Below are positions 15,704 to 23,277 of a stretch of DNA of 64,000 bases, piece after piece (positions within the stretch are counted from its first letter, which is position 1; each line of letters opens with the position of its first letter). The notes below the pieces were generated by a model. That model searched no databases, was not told where the DNA came from, and saw only the letters and a program-made list of their open reading frames with translations. Location: positions 64,501-128,500 of the forward strand of contig NZ_CP107932.1 of the NCBI RefSeq assembly GCF_036032445.1, written 5' to 3'. This DNA is from Nocardia sp. NBC_00416. GTDB taxonomy: Bacteria > Actinomycetota > Actinomycetes > Mycobacteriales > Mycobacteriaceae. The position numbers were made by a program, and so were the translations under genes.

Positions 15704-17025
15704 AGCAGTGCCTCCGTTTCCACCCGATAGGGAGCCTCGCCGGTCGCCGGCCCGGCCGCGCAGTCCGGGCACCGGTTGTCGAAATGAGCGGCTACCTCGC
15801 GCGGGAACCGGTCCAGCAGGCTCGCCGCGGTATTGCAGGCGGCGTCGAGGGTGCCGCAGGCGCCGCGCCCCCGGAGCACTCCCGACCACCGGCGCAGGCG
15901 TTGCAGATCATCGGCGCCGGCGCGTCCTTCGGCCAGGGCGGTGGCCACCGCGGCCATGGCCGCGGTGCCGTTGAAACAGGATCCGCACTGTCCCGCGTTT
16001 TCCCGATCGAAATAGTTCAGGACCCCGGCGGCGACCGTGACCGGGCATTCGTCGGTGATGAGTGCGATGGCGCCGCAGCCCAGACCCGCGCCTGCCCGGC
16101 GCAGCGTCTCGTGGTCGAGGGTGAGGTTCAGGACGGTGCGGTCGAGGAGGCCGGTGAAGTAGCCGCCGATCAGCGCGCCCCGCAAATCTTTCGCCGCGAT
16201 CCCGTGCAGTGCGAGCAGGTCTGCGAAGGGCAGGCCGTGCGGTAGCTCGTAGAGGGTGGGCGGGCGTCCTCCGGCAGTGACGGTGGACAGGAAGGTGCCG
16301 GGAGACAGTGCGGTTCCCGCCGCTCGGTACGCGTCGGCGCCCCAGCGGTCCAGGAACGGCAGATTCGCGAGCGTCTCCACATTGCTGACCAGTGTCGGCA
16401 GCCCGGCGACGCCTGATTCGAAGGGACGCGGGGGTTTATCGGTGGGTTTGGCCGGGCCGCCGTTGATCGCCCGCACGGCCGCTGTCTCCTCACCGGCGAC
16501 ATAGCCGGGATCCACCCGCACCACGGCGATCTCGGGGCCTTCGGCCGATGCCCCCCCGAGCTCTTCCAGGGCCGCCGTGATCGAGCGCGCGGATTCCGGA
16601 TCCGAGACGTAGACGTATCCGCGGCGCGACTCCACCAGCGCCGCGGCCAGTCGTAGCCCGTCGAGCACCAGATGTGGGCGGTTGCGCAGCAGCCAGCGGT
16701 CCTTGAACGAGGCGGGTTCGCCCTCCTCGCCGTTGGCCACGACCACCGATTCCGTCCAGCCCGCCGGCGCGCCCGCACCCACCCGGCCGCTGTCGCGCAC
16801 ACTGCGCATTTTCACCGCGAACGGAAAGCCGGCGCCGCCCCGCCCGCGTAACCCGCTGCGCTCGACCGCGTCGGCCAGTGCCGTCACCGACCCGATCGGA
16901 CGGTATCCGCCCCGGTCACGGTACTCGTATGCGGTCTCCGCGCCGGAGGCGAGGAGAAGGCGTGGATCGCTACCGGGGTACGGGACCACCGCGAGGCCCC
17001 CGGCCGACGAGAAGCTGTCTTGCAT
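15700..17025 (-). CDS. NuoF-like NADH dehydrogenase flavoprotein, stand-alone
   Basis: The 441-residue protein follows the 51-kDa (NuoF) fold: SGLRGRGGAGFPFAVK (residues 57-72) and NGEEGEPASFKDR (about 98-110) are the FMN/NADH-binding signatures, and DPGYVAGEETA lies near the flavin. The C-terminal cluster region is altered. Cys347 and Cys350 are present (CGSC), but the next ligand of the usual CxxCxxC is missing (F-N-G follows), Cys390 could be a further ligand, and an extra CPDC pair is at 419-422. No other complex I gene is near, and the ferredoxin is translationally coupled, so it probably acts as an NADH:ferredoxin reductase for the P450s here. Confidence 0.85.
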   Translation of the reverse strand: MQDSFSSAGGLAVVPYPGSDPRLLLASGAETAYEYRDRGGYRPIGSVTALADAVERSGLRGRGGAGFPFAVKMRSVRDSGRVGAGAPAGWTESVVVANGEEGEPASFKDRWLLRNRPHLVLDGLRLAAALVESRRGYVYVSDPESARSITAALEELGGASAEGPEIAVVRVDPGYVAGEETAAVRAINGGPAKPTDKPPRPFESGVAGLPTLVSNVETLANLPFLDRWGADAYRAAGTALSPGTFLSTVTAGGRPPTLYELPHGLPFADLLALHGIAAKDLRGALIGGYFTGLLDRTVLNLTLDHETLRRAGAGLGCGAIALITDECPVTVAAGVLNYFDRENAGQCGSCFNGTAAMAAVATALAEGRAGADDLQRLRRWSGVLRGRGACGTLDAACNTAASLLDRFPREVAAHFDNRCPDCAAGPATGEAPYRVETEALL

Positions 17026-17147
17026 CGTCCCTCCTGAGTGGACGCGGCGTCCGGCCGCGGGTATCGGGTGCGCGGCCGCCTTCGCCGCGGCCGTGCGCGG
17101 GCCGCGAGGCTGGGCCGCGCCCAGTTGCGCCGGTTAGGCTGATCCGC

Positions 17148-17621
17148 ATGCGAACTGCGGTGTTGCGGGTGAACGTGGACCCGGCCGGTGAACTCACTGT
17201 CGAATCGCTGGCACACGGTATGGGCGAGCTCGTGGCGGGTCTGGCGGGATCGGGCGCCCAGGTGCTGGACCGTGATCTCGCCGCCGCGCCCCGCACCCGG
17301 CGTGAGGTGCAGGTGCTGCTGGACACCGCTGACGCCGAGGCCGATACGGCGCGGGTGGTGGCGGTCTGCGCGGGCGCGTTCGGCACCTCGGCCGTGCCGG
17401 GTGTGGTCACCTATGTGAGCCGTGGAACCGACGCCGATGCCCACGGTGTGCTCGCGGGGTTCGGCGTGACCGGGGAGATCATTCGGGTACCGGGGACAGA
17501 GGGCTACGACATTCTGCAGGTGTGCCTGCGCGAATCCGATCTGGAGCGGGTGCCGGAGAGCCGGATCCACACCGCGCTGGAAGCGTCGACCAATTGCGAG
17601 GTCCGCATCCGTACGGTGTGA
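17148..17621 (+). CDS. Hypothetical protein divergent from the NuoF-like gene
   Basis: From ATG 17148 this is a 157-residue soluble protein that I do not recognise. It alternates short beta and helical segments and has two Cys residues (VVAVCAGAF, ILQVCLRES) and a third near the end (STNCEV). Codon use is normal for the window. The position, divergent from the flavoprotein/ferredoxin pair and convergent with the hydrolase at 17639, suggests shared control with the former. The open frame upstream of 17148 overlaps the start of the NuoF-like gene and is not used. Confidence 0.6.
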   Translation: MRTAVLRVNVDPAGELTVESLAHGMGELVAGLAGSGAQVLDRDLAAAPRTRREVQVLLDTADAEADTARVVAVCAGAFGTSAVPGVVTYVSRGTDADAHGVLAGFGVTGEIIRVPGTEGYDILQVCLRESDLERVPESRIHTALEASTNCEVRIRTV

Positions 17622-17638
17622 GGACACGGTCGGCTCGC

Positions 17639-18508
17639 TCATCGCCCGCCCAGGAACTTCAGGATCTCCGGCGCGGCGAGGACCCAGGTGTCGAACATGT
17701 TGTACTGCTGCACCCGACCCCGGGCGCGGTCTTCCATGGCGCGTTCCCAGGCGTCCTCCGGCCACGGCGGATCGATCAGGGTCGAACCCTCGATCAGGCA
17801 GCTCACCTCGAGCGAGGTCCGTTTCGGATGGTCCATATCCTGTGCGCCGCCACGGATGATCAGGGTGGGTACCTGGATCCGTTCGAACATCTCGTCGTCC
17901 ACACCGGGGATGGTCTGGCCGGGTTTCGGCACGTAGGCGTTGAGCCAGCGCAGCGACAATTTCACGAACTCCGCGGAATCCAGTTCGCGCAAGCGTTGTT
18001 CGTTGTCCGGATTCGCCGCGATCAGCTCCCGCCACTCCTTCATCCGCGGCAGGCCTTCGACGCCGAGCGCGCGTACGGTCTGGAGACTGGGCAGGACGTA
18101 GTAGGCGCCGAGGTTGAATGTGCCGTAGACGCCGCCGACGATATTCCACAGCACCAGATCGGTGACCAGCTCCGGGTACAGCATGGTGGTGAGCATCGAA
18201 TCCCGGGCGCCGCCGGAACCGCCCGCCAGGATCACCGGACCGGTATCGAGTGCGGTCAACAGTCCGCGCAGGGTCTCGGCGCGCATATGCGATTCGGTCT
18301 GCCCGAAGAACTGGACGTCGGACGCGCCGCAATTGGGCCTGTCCCACAGCAGGACCCGATGGCCGCCGTCGACCAGCGCCTCGGCCAGCGGCCGGAGTCC
18401 CGGAATGTCCTTGCTGTAGCGGCCGCCGGGGGTGAGCACGATGAGCTCGCCGTCCGTGCCGAGTATCTCGTAGACGACCTTTCCACCGTTGACCGTTATC
18501 GCGGGCAT
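17639..18508 (-). CDS. Alpha/beta hydrolase
   Basis: This 289-residue protein has the alpha/beta-hydrolase fold with an LTPGGRYSKD oxyanion region and the nucleophile elbow G-G-S-G-G (Ser98). The family includes esterases, lactonases and C-C hydrolases. The usual C-terminal His context is not obvious: a D-M-D-H segment (IIRGGAQDMDH) follows the acid-strand motif, so the triad is not certain. It is the last gene of the minus-strand operon that begins with the SDR at 24138. Substrate unknown. Confidence 0.82.
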   Translation of the reverse strand: MPAITVNGGKVVYEILGTDGELIVLTPGGRYSKDIPGLRPLAEALVDGGHRVLLWDRPNCGASDVQFFGQTESHMRAETLRGLLTALDTGPVILAGGSGGARDSMLTTMLYPELVTDLVLWNIVGGVYGTFNLGAYYVLPSLQTVRALGVEGLPRMKEWRELIAANPDNEQRLRELDSAEFVKLSLRWLNAYVPKPGQTIPGVDDEMFERIQVPTLIIRGGAQDMDHPKRTSLEVSCLIEGSTLIDPPWPEDAWERAMEDRARGRVQQYNMFDTWVLAAPEILKFLGGR

Positions 18509-18558
18509 CGCACACTCCTGAAGGTTCGGGGAGCGGACCCGCTGGGCACTCCCGTTTC

Positions 18559-18576
18559 CGGCCGGTGGACCGGCCG
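18559..18576. terminator. Hairpin between Rieske and hydrolase genes
   Basis: CGGCCGGT-GG-ACCGGCCG is a perfect inverted repeat in the 96-bp gap between the Rieske gene and the downstream hydrolase. There is no T-run. It may trim expression of the last gene or stabilise the upstream message. Confidence 0.35.
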
Positions 18577-18604
18577 CGTCGTCGTCCTGTCCGGATGTGC
18601 CGGA

Positions 18605-19093
18605 TCAGGCTGTGACCAGCACGTCGTCGCCGACCACTCGCACCGGGTAGGTGCGGATGCTCCATTCGGGCTTGACCGCCGTGGTGCCGGTGGCGAGCTC
18701 GAAACCCCACTGGTGCCAGGGGCAGTAGATGAACTCGTTGTCCCGCACCATCACCGAGTCGCCGGGCACGGAGTCGTCGACCACCGTGCGTCCCCGGGTC
18801 CGGCCCGCGCACAGCGGCCCGCCCTCGTGCGGGCAATAGTTCGCGATGGCGTAGAAGGTGCCGTTGACGTTGTACACACCGACCCCGTGCCGGCCGATCG
18901 GCACCACCTTCGACGAACCCGGCGGTATCTCGTCCACCGTGGCCACCACATGTTCCCGGCCCTGCGCGAGCCGGACCGGCTCGCCGGCGCCCGCCCCGCG
19001 TAGTCCGGTGTTCACCGCCCGCGCGCCGGTGCCCGCCGCGGGGTTTTCCGGCATCGGGCCGCCCGTACCGGGTGTCTCGATTCCCTCCGCCAT
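18605..19093 (-). CDS. Rieske [2Fe-2S] ferredoxin-like protein
   Basis: The 162-residue protein has the two Rieske motifs, Cys87-Pro-His89 and Cys124-Pro-Trp-His127, on a single domain with a Pro/Gly-rich N-terminal arm of about 40 residues. There is no catalytic iron domain, so it is an electron-transfer partner or a domain acting with other enzymes rather than a full oxygenase. The start ATG overlaps the stop of the upstream amidohydrolase (TGATG). The reductase partner could be the flavoprotein at 57556 or 15700. Confidence 0.87.
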   Translation of the reverse strand: MAEGIETPGTGGPMPENPAAGTGARAVNTGLRGAGAGEPVRLAQGREHVVATVDEIPPGSSKVVPIGRHGVGVYNVNGTFYAIANYCPHEGGPLCAGRTRGRTVVDDSVPGDSVMVRDNEFIYCPWHQWGFELATGTTAVKPEWSIRTYPVRVVGDDVLVTA

Positions 19094-20238
19094 CAGTGCA
19101 CCCGTATCTGTCCGGGCAGCTCCGGAACAGTCTCCGGCAGATGATAGGTCTCGATGCCGTTGCGGAACATCACCTTCTCCCGGGCCGCGGTCGGCAGATG
19201 TTTCACCAGCCAGCGCGGGTCGTCGAAGGTCCAGTGCGGATAGTCCGAGGAGTACAGCAGGATCTTGTCCGCCTCCATCCATTCGAACGCCCGGGTGAGC
19301 TCGGTCTTGTCCTCCGGGTAGTCCAGCGGCTGAGTGGTGAACCTGATGTGTTCCTTCACGTACTCGGACGGTTTGCGCTTGATCGACATATGCGAACCGC
19401 GCGCCGCGTAGATCGCGTCCATCCGCCACATGAGCGGCAGGATCCAGGTGAACGCGTGTTCCACGAAGACGATGCGCAGCGCCGGGAAACGATCGAAGAC
19501 GCCGTCGAAGATCAGGCTCATGATCTGATTCGCCGCCAGCAGCGAATAGGTGACCATGAAATCGTGGTTGTAGCTGGGGAAACCGACCGGCGGCATGGGC
19601 ATGGTCTCGTAGGCGCCACGGCTCAGATGGCAGCTCACCGGCATATCGTGTTTCACCGCGGCGGCCCAGATCGGGTCGTAGCGGGCATCGCCCCACGACG
19701 GCCGCGGTTCGGCCTTGATGAGGATCTGCGCCATGTATTCGTGGCCGGCCCAGTGCTCGATTTCGGCGACCGCGGTCTGTGGATCGTCGATGGCCACGCA
19801 GATCGAACCGCGCCAGCGCCGGTGCCAGTTGTTGTGCGCGTCCAGCCACTGCGCGTCCAGCCACCGGTTCACCGCGGTCGCCATCGCGGCGGTCGCCTCG
19901 GGCAGCCGGGTCGCCTTCACCGTCGGCTCGAGGATGACGATATCGGAACCGGCCTCCATGATGAGCTGCCGGAACGCCATATCCGGGTCGCTACCGGGGA
20001 ATTCGCCGTTGGCGGGGAAGGTGTCCACCCGCATCGCCTTGGAATGGGCGTAGTCGGGCGCGTCGTAGATGATGGTGTCGCCGACCCGGTGGCTGAGGAA
20101 GAACGAGGTACGCCACGGTTCCGGAATATGGTCCACCAGATCACCCCGCCGGGGGACCGGATGGACATCGGAATCGACAACCCGTACCGGAACGAGTTCC
20201 GTAGACGGAACCCGCGCCCGCACCTGTGCTGCTGTCAC
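19093..20238 (-). CDS. Amidohydrolase-2 family metal-dependent hydrolase or decarboxylase
   Basis: The GTG at 20238 is the start: GAAGGAGG precedes it, and its first bases overlap the stop of a micro-ORF in the 68-bp repeat array (GTGA). The longer frame translates the repeats and is rejected. The 381-residue protein has the amidohydrolase-2 layout: DSDVHP near the N terminus, CHLSRG in the middle, VEHAF, and YSSDYPHWTFDDP at the C terminus. Relatives include ACMSD-type decarboxylases and hydrolases of ring-cleavage products. It is paired with a second family member upstream. Confidence 0.87.
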   Translation of the reverse strand: MTAAQVRARVPSTELVPVRVVDSDVHPVPRRGDLVDHIPEPWRTSFFLSHRVGDTIIYDAPDYAHSKAMRVDTFPANGEFPGSDPDMAFRQLIMEAGSDIVILEPTVKATRLPEATAAMATAVNRWLDAQWLDAHNNWHRRWRGSICVAIDDPQTAVAEIEHWAGHEYMAQILIKAEPRPSWGDARYDPIWAAAVKHDMPVSCHLSRGAYETMPMPPVGFPSYNHDFMVTYSLLAANQIMSLIFDGVFDRFPALRIVFVEHAFTWILPLMWRMDAIYAARGSHMSIKRKPSEYVKEHIRFTTQPLDYPEDKTELTRAFEWMEADKILLYSSDYPHWTFDDPRWLVKHLPTAAREKVMFRNGIETYHLPETVPELPGQIRVH

Positions 20239-20306
20239 AACGCCTCCTTCGTAGGGGCTGCATGTGGTCGGGGGAGGCCGTAGCGAAGGCGGAGGTATCG
20301 CCTCAT
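20235..20306 (-). CDS. Micro-ORF of repeat array, unit 1 (23 codons)
   Basis: ATG at 20306 opens MRRYLRLRYGL... and ends ...PTKEAL with TGA at 20237-20235. The stop overlaps the GTG start of the amidohydrolase at 20238, and the codons for K-E are that gene's Shine-Dalgarno. Whether the peptide is made is not known. Confidence 0.4.
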   Translation of the reverse strand: MRRYLRLRYGLPRPHAAPTKEAL

Positions 20307-20374
20307 CACGCCTCCTTCGTAGGGGCTGCATGTGGTCGGCGGAGGCCGTAGCGAAGGCGGAGGTATCGCGTCAC
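20306..20374 (-). CDS. Micro-ORF of repeat array, unit 2 (22 codons)
   Basis: GTG at 20374 opens MTRYLRLRYGLRR... and ends ...PTKEA, with TGA overlapping the next ATG (TGATG at 20306). It is the same peptide as unit 1 apart from a few residues. Confidence 0.4.
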   Translation of the reverse strand: MTRYLRLRYGLRRPHAAPTKEA

Positions 20375-20403
20375 AACGCCTCCTTCGTAGGGGCTGCATG
20401 TGG

Positions 20404-20442
20404 TCAGGGGAGGCCGTAGCGAAGGCGGAGGTATCGCGTCAC
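20404..20442 (-). pseudogene. Micro-ORF of repeat array, unit 3, cut short
   Basis: GTG at 20442 opens MTRYLRLRYGLP, but a C-to-T type change gives a TGA after 12 codons. This is the one broken link in the coupled chain, so strict conservation of the peptide is not required in every unit. Confidence 0.35.
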
Positions 20443-20510
20443 AACGCCTCCTTCGTAGGGGCTGCATGTGGTCGGCGGAGGCCGTAGCGAAGGCGGAGGT
20501 ATCGCCTCAT
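20439..20510 (-). CDS. Micro-ORF of repeat array, unit 4 (23 codons)
   Basis: ATG at 20510 opens MRRYLRLRYGLRR... and ends ...PTKEAL; the TGA overlaps the GTG of unit 3 (GTGA). Confidence 0.4.
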   Translation of the reverse strand: MRRYLRLRYGLRRPHAAPTKEAL

Positions 20511-20593
20511 CACGCCTCCTTTGTAGGGCTACATATGTTCGGCGGAGGCCGCAGCGAAGGCGGAGGTATCGCCCCGCCCCGCAGCAGCAGCAT
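20510..20593 (-). CDS. Micro-ORF of repeat array, unit 5, in a different frame (27 codons)
   Basis: ATG at 20593 overlaps the stop of the upstream amidohydrolase (TGATG). The peptide reads MLLLRGGAIPPPSLRPPP... and ends in K-E-A, using another frame of the same repeat, and its TGA overlaps the ATG of unit 4. It is the entry point of the chain. Confidence 0.35.
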   Translation of the reverse strand: MLLLRGGAIPPPSLRPPPNICSPTKEA

Positions 20594-21684
20594 CAGCCGA
20601 CCGCGGTGACCGCGTCTATATCAATGCTGTACAAGTCGGCGGCGTTGCGCCAGTAGAGTTTTTCGCGCTGCTGTGCGCTGAGTGCCGCAGGCAGGGTGTC
20701 GGTATCGCCGCTGTGCCAGTGCGGGTAACTGGACCCGAACATCAGCATGTCGTCCTTGCCGGTGAAGTCCAGCCATTCGGCCGCGAAGGGAGCATTGCCG
20801 GGGCCGTCGATCGTGGCGTGGACGAAATAGACGTGTCCGGGTAGGTAGTCGCTCGGCATCCGAGGCGCCCACGGGGTCTGTTCGAGATGGGGGCGGCCGA
20901 AGGTGTCCATCCGCCAGGTGAACGGTGTCAGCAGATCGGCGCCGCCGTCGGCCCAGACGAATTTCAGGCCCGGGTACCGCTCGAAGACGCCCTCCGCGAT
21001 CATGTTCATCAGGTGGTAGATATAGCTCAGTCCGGCGAACCCGTAGTACTGCTCGTAGGTCCGGGTGTGCCCCGACGGGGTGGGCGGCAACCCGATACTT
21101 TCGCCGGTCTCGATATGCGCGGCGACCGGCAGGTTCGCCGCCGCTGCGGCCTCCCACAGCGGCCAGAACTGGGGTTTCCCGTACACCTCCCGCGATTGCA
21201 GGGGGATACCGAGCTGCACGATCTGCGGATGGTCGCCGAGTCGATCGATTTCGCGGAGTGCGCCGCTGAGATCCTCGGGGTTGACCCGCAGCGTGCCGCG
21301 GAACCGATCGTGATAGGTGCCGCTGTCGAGCCAGCGCGACACCATCATGTCGTTGTGCGCGGACAGGACCGCAGTGGTGAGGTGGCGGTCGGGCAGGATC
21401 CCCCGCGTCATCGGATGCAGCACCGCCACGTCGACGCCGCGCTCTTCGAAGAGTTGCTGCGCCACGAATTCCGGATCCGATCCCGGGTACCCCTTGTGCG
21501 GACCGCGGGCACCCTTGACGTACTCACCGCCCGGTGCGCCGTACCAGTCCATTTCCGCGTCCGGGATACCGCGACTCTTGAACGGTTCGTTCAGGTGGGA
21601 GCGCATATCGTCGTTGGAGCGGAAAAAGATGTGCACGCTGGTATCGATCACCGGAGTGCGGGTGCCGTCGGGCAGATCCTTCAT
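20593..21684 (-). CDS. Amidohydrolase-2 family protein, second copy
   Basis: The 363-residue protein is of the same family as its downstream neighbour. It has IDTSVHIFF at the N terminus in place of the usual D-x-H, AAHIETGES in the middle, WADGGADL, and MFGSSYPHWHSGD at the C terminus. The metal-binding set is therefore similar to, but not identical with, the canonical one. Two such proteins in tandem could form a heteromer or act on successive intermediates. The stop overlaps the first micro-ORF of the repeat array. Confidence 0.85.
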   Translation of the reverse strand: MKDLPDGTRTPVIDTSVHIFFRSNDDMRSHLNEPFKSRGIPDAEMDWYGAPGGEYVKGARGPHKGYPGSDPEFVAQQLFEERGVDVAVLHPMTRGILPDRHLTTAVLSAHNDMMVSRWLDSGTYHDRFRGTLRVNPEDLSGALREIDRLGDHPQIVQLGIPLQSREVYGKPQFWPLWEAAAAANLPVAAHIETGESIGLPPTPSGHTRTYEQYYGFAGLSYIYHLMNMIAEGVFERYPGLKFVWADGGADLLTPFTWRMDTFGRPHLEQTPWAPRMPSDYLPGHVYFVHATIDGPGNAPFAAEWLDFTGKDDMLMFGSSYPHWHSGDTDTLPAALSAQQREKLYWRNAADLYSIDIDAVTAVG

Positions 21685-21706
21685 CGCGGTTCCTCGTCGG
21701 AGAGGG

Positions 21707-21743
21707 AAGTGCCGGCCGCACCCCGCGGTATCGGCCGGCGCTT
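21707..21743. terminator. Hairpin between P450 and amidohydrolase genes
   Basis: AAGTGCCGGCCG (21707-21718) and CGGCCGGCGCTT (21732-21743) pair with one mismatch around a 13-base loop. It sits in the 64-bp gap within the minus-strand operon and has no T-run, so it may be an attenuator or mRNA-processing barrier. Confidence 0.45.
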
Positions 21744-21748
21744 CTCGG

Positions 21749-23113
21749 TCAGTACTCGAAGTCGATCACTGCGGCATCGGGCCGCTCCGTGACCGGTGCC
21801 GCCAGGCCCTGTTCGTCGCAGATCCGCTGCAGATGCTCCAGGGTCTCGTCCAGGCTGGGACCCAGCCGTTTGCCCGGGGTGAAGGTGGCCGGCAGATTAC
21901 GCATCCCCTGGATGACGCCGATCGTGTCGTAGTGGACAGTGCCCGCCGGATCGCACTTGTAGTCCGGCATCCGATCCAGTACCGCGAGCAGCATGGATTT
22001 GAACACCGTGCGCGCCACGTTCGAGCCGATGCACCGGTGGACACCCAGCCCGAAGCTGAAGTGCCGGTTTCCCTTACGGTCCATGACGATTTCGTCGGCA
22101 TCGGGGAAGATGCTCTGGTCGCGGTTGGCCATCGCCCAGGACAGCCACAATCGTTCGCCTTCTTTGAACTCGGTGTTCTGGTAGGTGCAGTCGTCGGCGA
22201 TGGTGCGGCCGTCACCTGGGGCAGGAGTGAAGAAGCGCAGAAATTCCTCGGTGGCGGGATCGAGCAGATCGTCGCGGTCGCGGCTGAGTTCCGCGCGCTG
22301 ATCCGGGTTGTCCGACAGCCATTCCAGGGAATGCGCGGTGAGCGCGGTGGTGGTGTCGAAACCGCCGCCGATCAGGAGACCGATCATCCCGAGCAGTTCC
22401 ATATCGGGGGCCGGTTCGCCGTCGATACGCAGTTCGGTGAGGGCTTTGATCAGACCCGGGCGCGGGTCGGTTTTGGCCTCGTGCAGGCTGGTGAGGATAT
22501 CGATACCCATGGTCCGGTGCATTTCGGCGACCCGGGGGGCGTCGGGGGAGTTCTCCGGGGTGTACACCGAGGCGTGCACCGGATCGCTGTACACCGACCA
22601 CTTCTTCAGCGGAATCCCCAGCATCGCCAGGGTCAGGACCGCGGGGACGATATTGGCCAGATCGTCCACGAAATCGATCCGGCCCGTTTCGATCTTCTCG
22701 TCGAGACTGGCCCGCACGATCTCGTCGATGAAGGGCTGCCAGCGTTTCACCGCCGCGGGGGACAGATACGGGTTGAGGACCGAGCGGTAGGTGCGGTGTT
22801 CGGGCTCGTCCATTTCCAGCATGCCGCCGCGCACCATCGCGGCGCGCTGCGCCTTCGGAATCGAGATGCCCTGGTAGCCGCGGCGTTCGTTGTGCACGTC
22901 GTGATCGACCGACACCTCGGGGCAGCGGGCGAGTTCGAAGACTGCGTTACCACCGGCGGCGACCCAGTGCCCGTCGTAGGTATCCGACCACGCCACCGGG
23001 CATTTCGCCTGCATCTCGTGGGTGATCTCGGTGAACTGCTCCCGGTATTCGGGGGTGTGCCGATCGAAGTGGTACCGGTTCTGCTTGCGCTGGTCGTTAT
23101 CCGTTGATGTCAC
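21749..23113 (-). CDS. Cytochrome P450
   Basis: The 454-residue P450 has the heme loop FSFGLGVHRCIG with Cys361 as the axial ligand, an I-helix GGGFDTTTA (Gly in place of the usual Ala before Gly), and the ExxR motif EEFLR. It is soluble, as usual for actinobacterial P450s, so it needs a ferredoxin; those at 15413 and 39165 are candidates. It is the second gene of the minus-strand operon, preceded by a 164-bp gap with a large hairpin. The substrate is not readable. Confidence 0.93.
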   Translation of the reverse strand: MTSTDNDQRKQNRYHFDRHTPEYREQFTEITHEMQAKCPVAWSDTYDGHWVAAGGNAVFELARCPEVSVDHDVHNERRGYQGISIPKAQRAAMVRGGMLEMDEPEHRTYRSVLNPYLSPAAVKRWQPFIDEIVRASLDEKIETGRIDFVDDLANIVPAVLTLAMLGIPLKKWSVYSDPVHASVYTPENSPDAPRVAEMHRTMGIDILTSLHEAKTDPRPGLIKALTELRIDGEPAPDMELLGMIGLLIGGGFDTTTALTAHSLEWLSDNPDQRAELSRDRDDLLDPATEEFLRFFTPAPGDGRTIADDCTYQNTEFKEGERLWLSWAMANRDQSIFPDADEIVMDRKGNRHFSFGLGVHRCIGSNVARTVFKSMLLAVLDRMPDYKCDPAGTVHYDTIGVIQGMRNLPATFTPGKRLGPSLDETLEHLQRICDEQGLAAPVTERPDAAVIDFEY

Positions 23114-23208
23114 GGTCTGTAGTCCCTTTGCTGGTCACTGGGTGCGGCGAACCTTCGCCGGGGGCCCGGAACTCTGCGCCGCTCCGGGAGTCGGGTGCCG
23201 ACTCGCCA

Positions 23209-23262
23209 CCGGTGCGGCGGCGCGCGTATCGATCGCCTGCGTTCGCGCGCCGCCCGCACCGG
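23209..23262. terminator. Large GC hairpin upstream of the P450
   Basis: Left arm 23209-23226 and right arm 23244-23262 pair over about 18 bp with a single bulged base and a 17-base loop. It lies between the SDR stop and the P450 start on the minus strand. It may attenuate read-through from the SDR into the rest of the operon or terminate the SDR message. Confidence 0.55.
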
Positions 23263-23277
23263 CGTGGCCGGGTGGGG

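Larger units (their letters stand above)
20241..20580. repeat. Tandem array, five units of 68 bp
   Basis: Units begin (CGCCTCCTT on the plus strand) at 20241, 20309, 20377, 20445 and 20513, an exact 68-bp period. The four inner copies differ at only a few positions and the outermost is more diverged. The array fills the whole gap between two amidohydrolase genes read on the minus strand. Each unit supplies AAGGAGG and a start codon on that strand. The same unit type is found at 52602-52805 and, diverged, at 37138-37296. Unlike CRISPR there are no spacers. Confidence 0.95.

Noticed and set aside
15704..15889. Longer N terminus of the ferredoxin at 15413
   Set aside because: The extension is an out-of-frame reading of the NuoF-like gene; the GTG at 15703 with GTGA overlap is the natural start.
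16884..18836. 650-residue minus-strand ORF across the 17-18 kb region
   Set aside because: It overlaps three well-supported genes in the wrong frame and is dominated by Arg/Gly/Pro/Ala.
20241..20580. The tandem repeats as a CRISPR array
   Set aside because: Units are contiguous at 68 bp with no unique spacers, no cas genes are near, and units carry start codons and ribosome binding sites.
20400..20656. Plus-strand ORFs across the repeat array (R-S-E-G-G-G-I-A repeats)
   Set aside because: They are antisense readings of the repeats with no ribosome binding site, opposite to both flanking genes.
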